Shown: positions 32,540 through 48,167, counted from the stretch's first letter. The stretch: 64,000 nucleotides of DNA from Drosophila miranda (GCF_003369915.1 NC_046675.1:5642001-5706000); one strand, 5' to 3'. Program-made: numbers and translations. The notes: generated from the letters alone by a model not told the origin.

Positions 32540-33759
32540 ATCGGCACTGAGCTCGAAATCTCATTAAAGTACATTCCATGCAAAATCATTCATTTAGAAC
32601 ATATGTATTTAAGTATTTTCCCAAATGTAAATAAACTACAGCATTAAAAGCACTCGCAACTTACCGCCTTATGGATTTTTCAAATATTTATTGAAATCAG
32701 TTTCATAATTCATACAGGTTTTATATCATTTGTTTATTAATACAAAGGATTATTGATAATACATATTAATAGTTAAATTTTATAAAAACACATCTTAAAA
32801 ATGATAAGAGAATGATAAACGAAAAATTCTACACGTATTTTTTGTGTGGCTTGTGGGTCGCGCTGCTCTGCTGCACCAAGTACGGGGGAATAAGGAAATA
32901 GATGAAAAAAAATGTTCATTGATTTTGTATTGACGTCGGGTGCATGTGTATGGTGGCGCGGCGTCCCTTATCATTTCATCAAGCTGCAGGGGTGGACGAA
33001 AAAAAAAACTGATTTTCTACTGTTTCAATTTGAAGGTCAAAACTAAGTGTTTTCGTTTCACTTTCTTGGCAAGCGTTCTTCTCTTTTTTATCATTTTCCC
33101 TTTGTTTTTAATTTGTTTCTTCATTTGTTTAATGTTTTAAGGCCAAAGAGCTTTACAGGGCCCCTCTCTTCTATGTATATGCTTTTTTGACGCACTGAAT
33201 TCCAGCCGCTTTGTTTGTATGTCTATGTGAAATATGTTCGTATTTCTGCCGGGTGCTCTCCTCCTCCTCCTGCACTTCGGACCTGTTTACCTAGTGTCAA
33301 GCCAAAAAAACATATGCATATGCCCTATATATGTATATGGGATTGGATTTTAAAAATAAATATGTTTGTTTTTAACTATGGTGTGTTTGTCAAATGTTTT
33401 TGTGTTGTAATTTGAATCAAATCTCAATTGATTAAAACTCCATTTGACGTCTGTCCAGGTCATTGGGCCGTCGGATTGTACTGGACTGGATTGTGTGTGT
33501 GTTCGATGCTAGGAGGCACTCTTCCTTCTGTTGCTGTGTTGGTATGTAGTTGTTGTTTGTAGAATTCGACTTGGCCTGCTGTCGATAAAATGACCAAGTT
33601 AGAGATAAGCGTGTTCAGAAATGACGCACAATAGGGTTCTACCCACTTACATACATACGTTCAATCCACGATCCGATGTGATTTCTTGCATTTTTATTTT
33701 CTCTTGGGTTGTTTCTTATGTTTTTTATATAGAAATGGACTTGTTGGGTTTAAAAGATA
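32540..33759. other. Convergent 3' flanks of the MYCBP-like gene and Pp1-87B
   Basis: 1.2 kb of AT-rich sequence between two convergent genes. An AATAAAC-type signal lies near 32630, and the long remainder probably includes the Pp1-87B 3' UTR. Open frames are short and low in complexity. Confidence 0.5.
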
Positions 33760-35103
<1,344 letters not shown>

Positions 35104-35109
35104 GCCATC

Positions 35110-35680
35110 TCAATTGGATTTGTGGGGCAGAATTTCCATTGGCCGGCGTTTTGAAGACCAGCGCGCCCTTTGGCGCAGTTGTGGCCCACTACTCCGCCCT
35201 GCCTCAGACCCCCAGGCTGGCTTCCCGGAGGGTGTGGTCAATGTGGTGCCTGGTTTCGGTGGAGCCTTCACCGGATCCATGGTAAAGCTCATCCAACTGG
35301 CATCCGGCCACACGTGATCCTGGAGTTGGGCGGCAAGTCCCCCAACATTATCCTCTCTGACTCGCACCTACACTACCCCGTGGAGACGGCCCATTTCGGT
35401 CTCTTCTTCAACAGGGGCCAGTACTGCTGTGCCGGCTCTCGCACCTTTGTGGAGGATAAGATCTACGACGAGTTCGTGGAGCGCAGTGCAGAGCGCGCCA
35501 ATAAGAAGACCGGGGGCAATACCTTCGATCTGAACACCGAGCAGGGTTTCCAGGTCAACCAGGAGCAGATGGATAATATCCTTGGCAAGATCCAGCAGGG
35601 CGCAAAACTGGGCCCACAAAAGTTTCAGGCAGACTCACCGCAAAAATTTCGCTTTGCCATGGCTCTCGGCCAGGTGCAGT
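35110..35680 (+). pseudogene. Broken aldehyde dehydrogenase (Aldh-like) copy
   Basis: Fragments in more than one frame match the middle of class 1/2 aldehyde dehydrogenases: [56 protein letters not shown], and [19 protein letters not shown]. The stretch just before FPEGVV is shifted in frame, and a segment is missing between GFG and KLIQLASG (the part that holds the NAD-loop FTGS region is compressed). The start and roughly the last third of the enzyme are absent. The residue before the catalytic cysteine pair is tyrosine where functional enzymes have cysteine. No introns are visible, so a retrocopy is possible. It is a non-functional relic of a gene that in D. melanogaster lies on another chromosome arm. 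Confidence 0.8.
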
Positions 35681-35929
35681 CCTACTCCTACTCATACACC
35701 CTCACGTGCACTTAGTCTCAGGAGGCCAACTAAATTAGACATGGTAAATGCTTTTATCGGAACCAAACGACGCGCGCTCTTTCTTGATGTCCCAAGGTCT
35801 ATTAAATGTCGGGTTGGGCAGTAGGTCTTTTGAGGCAAGCCAGAGACCAAGCCCTCGCAGCTCTCCATGTCCGCCGGCAGCAACGCCCCATTTTATTTCA
35901 ATTAACTTTTAAATTAGTCTGATTCCATA

Positions 35930-37101
35930 ATGATGTTAGTGGATATTTTGGAGAAAAAAATAGACGATAGTGTCTACATTATAGCTGAAATTGGACAAAA
36001 TCATCAGGGATGCCTGGAGCTGGCCAAAAGGATGATACTAAAGGCAAAAGAATCAGGATGCCATTGTGTGAAATTTCAAAAGTCTGATTTACCAGCAAAG
36101 TTTACACGGTCCGCTCTAGCCCGCGAATACGTGAGCGAAAATGCTTGGGGCAAGACCTATGGAGAACACAAGGAATATCTAGAGTTCTCCAGAGACCAAT
36201 ACCAAGAGTTACAGGCGTACAGTCGACAACTAAATGTGGATTTTACTGCATCCGCAATGGATGAGGTAAATTATATATACACTACTACATATATATTATA
36301 GTCTTTCCCCTGTTACAGCTCTCTTTGGACTTTCTGGCAGACCTGAAGGTCCCATTCATTAAAATTGGATCTGGAGATGCCAACAACTTTCCGCTTTTGA
36401 AAAAGGCAGCTGGCCTGGGAGTACCTCTAGTCATCTCAACAGGAATGCAGACAATCCAAACGGTTGAGAAAATTGTGAAAATAATGGCAGAAGCTGGAAA
36501 AATGGACTATGCACTCATGCATTGTGTCTCGGCATACCCAACACCACCTAAAGATTGCAATTTGCGCTTGATTTCCATGCTAAAGAATCGCTTTCCCAAT
36601 GTAGTCATTGGTTATTCCGGACATGAGCTGGGTGTGGCCATAACCCAGGCAGCCGTCTTGTTGGGCGCCAGGATAGTGGAGCGGCATTTTACTCTTGACA
36701 AGAATCAAAAGGGCTCCGACCATCGTTGCTCCCTTGAAACGCTCGAATTTAAATCATTGATTGCGGCAATTCAAAGATTTAAACTCACGAAACTGCCGTT
36801 TGATCCCGATGCAATAATTTCAATGCTGGGTGGAGATCAGGAACTGGCAGAAGCACTTCAATACAATGGCGAAAAGAAGGTTTTGGCGTGCGAGTTGCCG
36901 TGTCGAAATAAGCTCGGAAAATCTATTGTAGCAGCTCGGACCCTTCACAAAGGCCTGAAGCTTCAATTGACCGATTTGGCTATCAAAGTTAGTGAGCCCA
37001 ACGGCCTGCCTGCAGAGGCATATTTTGATATAGTCGGTAAGGAATTAACAGACACTGTTTATGAGGATGAACCCATAGCCGGGAACATGATAAAATTGTA
37101 A
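35930..37101 (+). CDS. Sas: Sialic acid (N-acetylneuraminate-9-phosphate) synthase
   Basis: Exons 35930-36265 and 36319-37101 give 372 residues. The enzyme condenses phosphoenolpyruvate with ManNAc-6-phosphate to make sialic acid phosphate, the committed step of sialylation in the fly nervous system. The NeuB barrel shows IAEIGQNHQG, VKFQKSD, IKIGSGDANNFPLL, VISTGM, HCVSAYPTP, GYSGHE and VERHFTLD. The C-terminal antifreeze-like SAF domain begins near residue 310 (KSIVAARTLHKG ... LTDLAIK). Length equals what I recall for the D. melanogaster protein. Two adjacent ATGs (35930 and 35933) could serve; the first is taken. The gene lies 250 bases after the aldehyde dehydrogenase relic. Confidence 0.93.
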
Positions 37102-37174
37102 GTCAATACTCGAGCACTCAATACAGCGTGTGCATTATTAAATACGTATCTAAAAATTAATCATATTCGCTGCG

Positions 37175-38459
<1,285 letters not shown>

Positions 38460-38624
38460 GGGCCGGCCACCGCGGAGCGTTCCGCGCACTATATTTCTCG
38501 GAAAATGAATCTTTAATTTTTTTTGCAACGAACGAGCGTTGCCGACAACAATGATAAAAGTAGTAGTGTTGAGCAGCGAAATGTTTTAACATTCACACGT
38601 TATTGGATGCCCTGGTCGATATCT

Positions 38625-38855
38625 CTTTATTTCAAATAAACCAGTCAAGTAGGATTCACTAATTGGATAAAATTAGATGGGCAGGGCTAAGAGATCTCTC
38701 CAGCTAATAATATTTGACGGAATATCAAAAACGAGGAATGTGTAAAATATAACTTAAAATTTGTCAGTATATTAACGGTATAATTTTTAAGTGAGACGGT
38801 ATATTTCAGTATACTCTGAGGGTCGGACCGTATATTTGATCGACACACCTGGCAA
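38625..38855 (+). repeat. Dispersed repeat copy B
   Basis: It resembles copies A and C. It has CCAGTCAAGTAG, GATAAAATTAGATGGGC, GACGGAATATCAAAAACGAGG, GTCAGTATATTA, GAGACGGTATATTTCAGTAT and GGGTCGGACCGTATATTTGA. It lies between the divergent NF45 and Prosalpha2 genes, directly before copy C and in the same orientation, and lacks the terminal CACACTTTT word. Confidence 0.7.
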
Positions 38856-38904
38856 ATTTTATTCTTTTCATGTTATTTCTAGTATTTTCCGGTTTTGTTT
38901 AAAC

Positions 38905-39105
38905 CTTATTTCCCTATTCAGCCAGTCGTATGCGAAATTGATTTAATAATCGGATCAAAATATGAGTCTAAATATCTAAAACGTGGAATATGATGGAACT
39001 TCAACACAAAGCGTCAGTATATTTACGGTATATTTGGAAATTTGTGAAGTAGTTCCGGAGGGTCAGACCGTATATTTGATCGACAAGTCCGCGGTCACAC
39101 TTTTG
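38905..39105 (+). repeat. Dispersed repeat copy C, overlapping the Prosalpha2 promoter
   Basis: It shares CCAGTC, AATCGGAT, GTCAGTATATTTACGGTATA (from 39013), GGGTCAGACCGTATATTTGA and GATCGACAAGTCCGCGGTCA with copies A and B. It carries a Motif 6 match (39013-39024) and a near-perfect Motif 1, CGGTCACACTT (39092-39102), the latter 86 bases before the Prosalpha2 ATG. Confidence 0.7.
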
Positions 39106-39187
39106 TTTCAATTGCTGTGTCATTTTTGTTTCTCTGAAGTCGGCTTCTTTATTTTATATATAAATTACTGCATTTGTGCCGATAAAT

Positions 39188-40171
<984 letters not shown>

Positions 40172-40310
40172 ATGTTAGGCGCCCCATAAAACGATAAAGA
40201 GAACCCAAGCTAAGCTTTTTGTACGAGTACGGGAAATTAAAAAACAAATAAAATTAGAACTGTGGTGTTATTTGAAAAGATTTGAGAAATACAAAATTAT
40301 TTTTATGGAT

Positions 40311-41458
40311 TCAATTAACTCCGATAGCTTGAACATATCCTGCACACGTGTCTGGATCGAATATGAATAGGTTCCGATGGGGGGCCTCCATTCTGGTCAC
40401 CACTTTAATGATCTCCTGTGCAACAACGCCACCCACCACAGCAACTGCTGGGGAAATCTGGGCGAAGAGAACACCCAAAGATTCGTCACTTAATGTAGAA
40501 TTTGGAGCCAGTTCATCTCGAATGGCTTGCAGTAAGACAATATCCGCCTCCCTGGTCTTGTAGCTGGGGTCGCGTTTGTATGTGGTGCGGAACTTTTGGA
40601 GAACGCTTAGCAGGACCACGCCAGGACCGTTCTTTTTCAATTGGCGCTGGTAGCCTGCGGCATTTACATCGAAATCAATCCAAGCCGAGTATGCAGGGTA
40701 ATTCATTTCGCGCTGAAAGGGGACAGCCACTTTTTCGAACTTTGGTTTCTGATTGGGCTTGGCTTCCATCTCTTTGAATTTGACAACGTCCCTGCAAGAA
40801 TGCAAGTTGGAGATTTAAGCGTTACAATACTTTGTGATCGAAAGTACACATACTCGACGTAGCTATGCTGCTGGAGACTCGCAAAGTAGAATCCAAACAT
40901 TCCCCATACATCGCTGGCGAAGAACTTGACACCCAAATCCTGGCAAATGGCATCGATTCGCAGCAATTCATCATTGCTTTGACCGTTGATTACCACCACA
41001 TCAAATGCGCTATAGAATTCGGCCGTCTTCTCCTTCAGCGGTTGAGTATCGGCAGAGATATCCACCATAGGATTGAGAGCTCGTGCCCGCTCCAGAGATG
41101 CCTCAGCTCGGTTCTTACCCAGAGATTGGCGTGCAGCAAGGAACTGAGAGCAGTAGTCCTCCTCAGTAACCAGCTGGACATCGTGCATCTTTACAGAGCT
41201 GACTCCAGACAAAATAATGTTCTTTGTCACCTCCGCACCTAAGCCATTCAGGCCTGAGATGAGTATCTTTGCTGTGCGTAGGCTGGAAACATCAAACATA
41301 ATTAGCCACCGCCGCTTTGAGAAGCCGGCATTTTCAACCACTCACCGCTTTTGCGACTCCAGGCCCCAAAGTCGAATTTGTCTGTCATAAAGCTCGGTCT
41401 CACCCTCAGTGAGCTCTAAGCCACTCTCGTTCTTGTCCTCTGTCTTGTCCTCTCCCAT
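40311..41458 (-). CDS. Aos1: SUMO-activating enzyme subunit 1, Aos1
   Basis: Minus-strand exons 41458-41346, 41282-40854 and 40791-40311 give 340 residues. With Uba2 it forms the E1 enzyme that activates SUMO. Aos1 has half of the adenylation fold: LYDRQIRLWGLESQKRL at the start, the GLNGLGAEVTKN nucleotide loop, NPMVDI, FDVVVINGQS, and a C-terminal half with SPAVAVVGGVVAQEIIKVVT. As in all Aos1/SAE1 proteins there is no catalytic cysteine domain. Human SAE1 is 346 residues. The start gives an acidic leader before LYDRQ, as in homologues. The gene shares a 213-base spacer with the divergent crotonase-like gene. The 3' end is convergent with Prosalpha2, 139 bases away. Confidence 0.94.
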
Positions 41459-41671
41459 TATTATTAAATTAATATTTCACAGAAAAAATTGCAGAAAAAA
41501 TGTGCAAGGAAATGGACGCTGCGGCAAATCAGCAAAATGTACTAACGCCATTTAAAAACGAGCGAGCGCCTTCGCAAGCGGTGACAACCCTGACACAAAA
41601 CTCCTGCTAAATTGTTTTTACAAGCCTTATTTAATTTTCGGGTAAGCACAAATGCCAGTTTAATTTGCAAT
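41459..41671. promoter_or_regulatory. Bidirectional promoter between Aos1 and the crotonase-like gene
   Basis: Only 213 bases separate the two divergent ATGs, so both promoters must lie here or in the leaders. GAGCGAGCGCC near 41560 is GC-rich within an AT-rich spacer. No TATA box is seen, which fits two housekeeping genes. Confidence 0.5.
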
Positions 41672-42951
41672 ATGTACAATGCAGCATTTCGACAGAACAT
41701 GCTGCGCAAATTCGGTAAACTCTTGGGACAGCAGGTGGGTCAGCAAGCACGCTTCCCAATATGCCGCACGCTGGCCACAACAAACGCGCTGCGTAAAGGT
41801 AAGGCACGCCATGACATAATGGGCAACTGTAATTTAAAGAATATATCTGATTTTGTAGATGCTGCAGCGGAGACGGAGGCTGTTTCGGCCCCCCCAAAGA
41901 CTATACTTGTGGAAAAAGACAAAAACATTACGATGATTGGAATAAATCGACCGCAGCAGCGCAATGCCATCGATTCTATTACCGCCTCACAGCTTTGCGA
42001 TGCGTTCGCCAATTTCGAGGCGGACGACACTTCGCCGGTGGCCGTGCTATACGGTGTGGGCGGATCGTTTTGCTCTGGCTTTGATATATTGGAAATGAGT
42101 ACGGATGAGAAGGAGGAGATCAGCGTTGATATACTTATGCGTCCCGAGGGGTCAGTTGGTCCCACGCGTCGCCAGATCAAAAAGCCGGTCGTCTGCGGCA
42201 TCAATGGCTACTGCATTGCCAATGGATTGGAATTGGCGCTTATGTGCGACTTGCGCGTAATGGAGGAGTCGGCGGTTCTGGGTTTCTTCAACCGTCGGTT
42301 TGGAGTACCCATGCTGGATGGTGGCACTATTCGCTTACCAGCCATGATTGGACTGTCTCGTGCGCTCGATTTGATACTGACAGGTCGCCCGGTGGGCTCA
42401 CAGGAGGCCCACGATATTGGGCTGGTAAATCGCATAGTTCCCACCGGCACAGCACTGGGAAATGCCTTGGAACTGGCCACGTGCCTTGCAAAGTTCCCGC
42501 AACGCGCCTTGAATCATGACCGCAACTCTGTGTATTCGGGCGCATTTGAGACGTCCACGTTCCATCAGGCAGTGCAGAACGAAGTAATGTACACTTCGCG
42601 CGAGATAATTGAGGACATGCAGAACGGAATCAAGTGGTTCAATCAGAGTAGGTTGCTTACCAGACAATTTTTGCATTATTTCATTAAATATTTGTTCCAG
42701 CGTTCGAGGCGGACACCACACACTCTTGGCTGAAGCGCGATCGGTCTATGGCCGACTGGGATGATGAGGAGGTGGCAGCTGCGGCTGCGCAGAAAGAGAA
42801 ACAAAAGCAAGATGAAGAGGCCGCCCGCGTTGAGGCCGATAAACAAAAGTTGGCCGAAAAAGCGCAAAAAAAGTCAAAGAAAACTGAAGAAAAGCCAGCC
42901 GACAGCGGTGACCACAACATTGATTCTAAAGAAAAGCCAAAGGAAAAATAG
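41672..42951 (+). CDS. Enoyl-CoA hydratase/isomerase-like protein, probably mitochondrial
   Basis: Exons 41672-41798, 41859-42647 and 42701-42951 give 388 residues. The first 45 residues are basic and poor in acids (NMLRKFGKLLGQQVGQQARF), typical of a mitochondrial import signal. The crotonase fold follows: GINRPQQRNAID, the oxyanion-hole loop GGSFCSGFDILEM, NGYCIANGLELALMCDLR, and RLPAMIGLSRALDLILTGR. The equivalent of one catalytic glutamate is kept (GLELAL). The second is not obvious, since the loop reads GVPMLDGG, so the exact reaction is uncertain. The last exon encodes a lysine/glutamate-rich coiled tail after HSWLKRDRSMADWDDEE that most family members lack. Intron 1 is 60 bases and has no in-frame stop. 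It may correspond to D. melanogaster CG5611. Confidence 0.88.
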
Positions 42952-44720
42952 TTGAACCTTAATTTGAAACAAATGAACTGTTTTCCATGATATGCTATAG
43001 CCTTGTACATAACACTCTCATCAACAGTTTCAAACTGATCCATTTGACTTTGTTAACTTATTCAAATACAAAATTATCTCCAAGCTCTGGACACTAGAGA
43101 AAGCTTTAGTTATTGAATGCAGGTGGTCGCGAGTTATTTATTTAATTAATGTTTTTTATTTTCGTTATCAGATAAAGCTAAAAGCTCAAAAATATGATGC
43201 ATATTTTTTATTAACACCTGATGATTCACTTGATATGTCTAGACACTGGACGTATTCCATTCCATTCGGTAGGGTACCGTTTATCACCGGGTTCGTACTC
43301 TCTGAACTTTGCGCCGTGTTTTGTTGCGAGGAGGCAAGTTTACAATCTCGATACCCGCTCATCCATATTGAGTAATTAAAACAACTATGACTAAAATTGT
43401 TTAATGATTAGAGTTCCAAAAATAAGTGAATATAATTCTTTAAAAGTAAGTGGTACTAGGAGAAGTAGACACAGAAGCTGATTGATTCTTGGTGGAAGAA
43501 CAGCTTAGGAAATATATAACTTTTTCTGCAGATTTACCATAAACGTATTCATACATACATACACCTAAAATTCAATTTCCTGATTCTAACTGTTACTGAT
43601 AAAACCTTCTGCTATTCGTGTTCTTCAATTATTCATGGAAGCCCAGCATCAAAAGTGTAGCGAATGTAACTTTGAGCTTAATAGATTGAGTGAATTGAAC
43701 TAAAACATTTACGAGTATCTCTGTATATTACACATACAATATAGGGAACGAATGAAATCTGTGAAATAAATCTTTTGAAATCTGGAATACTCCTGGAAGC
43801 AGTTCTAAGGCAGCTATTGCTGAAAGCGGTTGAAGGAACGCTCAGATCGAAAAACCTTCACAAGTTAACACTCAGGGCATCACATTAAATTTAATTAAAT
43901 AAAAGTAAAGCAAAGTAAGTGAATACGGGCACAGTAAAAACGTTGTGCATACAAAAAGTCGTGTGTTTTGTGAGCAATCTTTGATGGTGATAGTGAAAAA
44001 TATATTTGAAATATCAGGTGATATTGCAAAATGGTGACGCAGAGAAGTTTTTCATCTCGGCAATTCTTTAAAATATCTTTAATTTCTTTTAAATGATATG
44101 ATTTTGATAGTTTGAACTTCTCCTTTGGATTTAGTTTCTTTTTAAACTTTAATTTAAACATACTTTGAATTAAAATGGCGCGCGAAAATGTTTTTTTTTC
44201 TAAGAATTTGCGGCGAATTCCGAGAAATAAAGTACAACATCGATATCAAGCCCGATCAGTCCGATAACACTAATGTCTATATTACATATAGTATATATAC
44301 TGCTGGGGTATATATTCAAGAAATCGGTGCAAAGCCGAGCAGTTCATTTCAATTCCCAAGTCAGCCAGGCTGGTTTTTTAAATTTTTAGCCTTCCTTCTT
44401 TATAATTGTAAGTGTCATAGTAGTTCAAGTTTATAGTATAATGCGCGTGGCAAAGTTACAATGTTACAGTTTTTAAGATCATAACCAGCGTAATAACTGA
44501 AATAACTACTATAGAACGATACCCGAAATCAGGGAATAGTCTAACCCAATAGGGCTGTTCAGTCTTTGTGTTCGAGATATTTTCTAATCAAAGTTTGATT
44601 ACTTTATCTACTTTATATAATGTACATGTAACATGTATATGTACATGCGACCTGAATGCATTTCAAAAATGCAATCCACACTTAATATATTCAATTGCAA
44701 ATCGATAAGGAAATTCAAGC
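42952..44720. other. 1.8-kb spacer before desat2
   Basis: AT-rich sequence with short open frames of no recognised kind. It must contain the 3' flank of the crotonase-like gene and upstream control sequence of desat2. No mobile element was recognised. Confidence 0.45.
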
Positions 44721-44763
44721 TTATAAAAGGTGATGTACTCTATTCAATAACAGCAAAGGCGAC
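44721..44763 (+). promoter_or_regulatory. TATA promoter of desat2
   Basis: TTATAAAAGG at 44721-44730 is a strong TATA box. An initiator-like TTCAATA about 30 bases downstream (near 44752) would give a leader of about 12 bases before the ATG at 44764. In D. melanogaster, loss of desat2 upstream sequence silences the gene in most populations. Here the TATA promoter looks complete. Confidence 0.6.
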
Positions 44764-46086
44764 ATGCCACCAAATGCCGTAGGACTACCGGACACGTTAT
44801 CAAAGGTGCCCGTCGATTCCGATCTGACAAAGGAGACAAATATGGAGGACGAGTCATCCAAGCAGACCGGCGTGCTCTTTGAAGGCGATGTGGAGACAGC
44901 CGATGGAGCCCTAGCCACGGATACCTTCCTCTTTAAAAAGGCCGAGGACCGCCAGTTGCAGTGGGTCTGGCGTAACATACTTCTGTTTGCTTACGTTCAT
45001 TTTGCGGCTCTATATGGTGGATATTTGATGCTGGCCAAGGCCAAATATGCCACCGTGCTATTCTGTAAGCGTGTTCAAACCAAACTTTATGCCACTTGAG
45101 ATTTATCCATGACTATTCTGCAGCTGCCGCCCTGTACGTTGTTGGGATGCTGGGCATAACAGGAGGTGCACATCGTCTCTGGGCCCATCGATCCTACAAG
45201 GCCAAGTGGCCGATGCGTTTAATATTGATCATCTTCAATACGATTGCCTTCCAAGATGCCGCCTATCATTGGGCACGCGATCATCGTGTTCATCACAAGT
45301 ACTCGGAGACGGATGCCGATCCTCACAATGCCACCCGTGGCTTCTTCTTTTCGCACGTGGGCTGGTTGCTCTGCAAGAAGCATCCCGATGTGGTGGCCAA
45401 GGGCAAAGGCCTGGACCTGTCCGATTTGCGTGCCGATCCCATTCTGATGTTCCAGAAGAAGTGAGTGTCCCAAGCTAAAATCGAAAATCTGAAAAATAAT
45501 ATGAATTTTCCCTGTTGCTAGGCACTACTATGTTTTAATGCCGTTGGCCTGCTTCATTTTGCCCACCGTCATTCCCCTCTACTTTTGGAATGAGTCGCTG
45601 CTGTGCTCCTGGTTCGTGTCCACCATGTTCCGTTGGTGCTTCCAGCTGAATATGACCTGGCTGGTGAACAGTGCGGCCCACAAATTCGGTGGTCGTCCGT
45701 ACGACCAGTAAGTTTACAAACACAATCGGTGATTTATTAAGTATTACATTCCTATATTACTCTTCAGGACCATCAATCCATCGCAGAATGCCACTGTTTC
45801 GGCAGTCACCTTTGGCGAGGGCTGGCACAACTACCATCATGTGTTTCCATGGGACTACAAAACTGCTGAATGGGGAAACTATAACCTGAACATGACGACT
45901 GCCTTTATTGATCTATTTGCCAAGATCGGCTGGGCCTATGATCTGAAATCCGTAGCACCCGACACCATTGAAAGGCGTGTGAAGCGCACCGGCGACGGCA
46001 CCCACGAGCTGTGGGGATGGGGCGACAAGGATCTCACCGCGGAAGATGCCAGAGATGTGCTCTTTGTTGATAAAAAGTCAGAGTGA
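44764..46086 (+). CDS. Desat2: Acyl-CoA delta-9 desaturase, desat2
   Basis: Exons 44764-45064, 45124-45460, 45522-45707 and 45768-46086 give 380 residues. It introduces a cis double bond into acyl-CoA at the ER membrane. In D. melanogaster it acts on myristate and leads to 5,9-heptacosadiene, a female cuticular hydrocarbon. The three iron-binding histidine boxes are intact: HRLWAH, HRVHH and HNYHH. Four membrane helices flank them (for example LYVVGMLGITGG). The acidic N-terminal region has the KQTGVLFEGDVETADG motif shared with desat1. Exons 2, 3 and 4 have the same lengths as in desat1, so the pair arose by duplication. It is called desat2 rather than desat1 by its shorter N-terminus and TATA promoter. 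No defects are seen. Confidence 0.9.
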
Positions 46087-46429
46087 ATCTCCTCCAGCGT
46101 TGCGTACTCACCGGGAGGTGCGATAACTACTATTTCTTAATCATTAACAGTTAAAATTTAATTGGCCATTTATAGATGGTGTGTGATAATGAGTTATGAG
46201 CGATTATACTAAATATAATTGATGTTGTTTATCAAAGAGCTGATTTATATGGGTTTTTTTAAGCTTCTGATTACAGCCTGGTCGTGACGTTGCGTTCAGC
46301 CGGCGCAGCTGTGGTGCGACGGCGACGACTTTTGATAAGCCTATCGCTTCGTCTGTAGGAAAGTTTGAAAGAAAATAAAAAAAGCGTCTGGTAAAACCTG
46401 GGGTCTAGCCTGTAATCGTCAAAATATCA

Positions 46430-46900
46430 AAAAACTTGCTTGACCACTTCAGCCAAAGACACGCGGCTCTCATCATCCTCCAGTAGTTCGATTAGTCCGA
46501 TCAAGTGCTTGGGCACTCAGGCTAATGGGTTTTCAGCCCAAAACTTCCTTAGGTGCTTAGAACGGCACTTTGTAGAGTCTGCCTGAGTATACTATACTTA
46601 TACTGTTCATATTGTTCATATGCGATCTGGGTTCTCTGCACTGCATAGCTGTCACGGAGATGAACATAGCCGTCCATGGTCTTTGTCGGTAGCTGACCAA
46701 CAACTATCCCCCATACCCATGATGAACTGAAATTCCTCCGTTCCAGGGGGACCAATTGAAGCACATATCAGTGTATCCTCTGTGAAGTTTGCCATTCTGA
46801 TATATTCGGCCCCAGAGCATAGAGCCGTTGTTTCTATACTCTGCTTTGATGATTTTCCATCTCAATTTGGTCCATGGCATCAATAAAGATTAAATTTCAC
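46430..46900 (-). pseudogene. Decayed coding-like stretch, family not identified
   Basis: On the minus strand, short blocks in different frames read like conserved protein (for example ANFTEDTLICASIGPPGTEE, QLPTKTMDGYVHLRDSY and LIGLIELLEDDESRVSLAEV) with coding-like base composition. The stretch is broken in several places and cannot make a protein as it stands. I do not recognise the parent. It may be a dead copy of a host gene or of something inserted. Confidence 0.35.
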
Positions 46901-48124
46901 TTACTTCTACCAAATAAACGGGAGATTCTGTGTTAAATTGGTAAAAACACACTTTTCAAAATATCGACAATGCAGGCATCGATACCATGTACATTAACCT
47001 TCAATTTAAAACTTTTTTGAGTTGATTGATTTTTATTTTAATATGAGATAATGAAAAATACTTAATATACCTAATATTAGGGCTCTAGACTTTGTAATTA
47101 GCTTTAATCTAAAAGGGGATTAAGGTTTTTCCTTCGATTTTAATGATTAGGAGGTTACCTTATCTTGGGCACGCTCTAATAACAATATCATATATGCTAT
47201 GACGCATCATAAATTGAATACATTTACCCTCTAAGGGACAATTGGCATCACGCGTTCCTCTACCAACTGATAAGGTCTGTAATTTTTCCAATTGACGTCC
47301 AATGGAATACAACGTGATCAACAGCACGGCTCTGATGATCTGAAGGAGATTGTAAAAGATTCAAATGTACTTGATTTTGAAAGGTACATTTCGTACTTTG
47401 TGCTATAGTTTATATAGTTAATATAAAAATTTACATACTATGTTCATGCATAAACCATCGAATATACACATGTGATTAGATTGAAAATACTGACATGCCT
47501 TTTCAATTTGAGCCCTAACTTGTTTTTTAGGTTTGAATATTCGTAGGTAACTGCTATTACTATATTGATAAGACAACCAATCTGCTTATTTATTATGCAG
47601 TTTCTATAAATAAACAAACAACTGCAATGTTCGAGTTGTCAGGTGTTTATCTGTTGTTGCTCATAATCACCACCCGAAGAAATTCGATTCAAAGAAAAGT
47701 GAAATCAAAGATAAGTTTAACTGAATGGGGGGTTACCTGGGTCTCCACGCGGTGGCATCCACTTATCAACAAACAAGTGTTCGACGGCTCAAGGATAATA
47801 CCTGGCCAAAGTCCCCAACAATTTTTGTGAACTCTGGCCTTGTTATTGTCAGGTACTTGATGTCTAATAAATGGAAAAGAATTTATAAATATTTATAAAT
47901 AATCTATGATGTTTTTAATGATGAAATATGGTGCAGTATATGCCGTATACCCCTGCGGATCTGCAAATTCGATGTGGATACCATCGAGACTGAAACTTAA
48001 CTGGATGTCTGGTATTTTGGGTCTACCATTGGATTGGGTACGAGTGATATTTCAAGGTTTAATGTACATGCGATCTTTATTATTGTTATCATCGTCTGGT
48101 CGCGTGCCAAACGATTCAATTTCC

Positions 48125-48167
48125 AAGGGTTATCAGTGTTGTTTCTTGTTTAAGGACTGATAACCTT
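48125..48167. repeat. Small hairpin 1 (GGTTATCAGT stem)
   Basis: GGTTATCAGT at 48128-48137 pairs with ACTGATAACC at 48156-48165 across an 18-base loop. Almost the same stem recurs at 55370-55416 in the desat1 intron. A protein or RNA role is not known. Confidence 0.5.

Noticed and set aside
44188-44436. 82-codon frame before desat2
   Set aside because: Its start is not ATG in good context, it is rich in serine and tyrosine from AT-rich DNA, and there is no motif.
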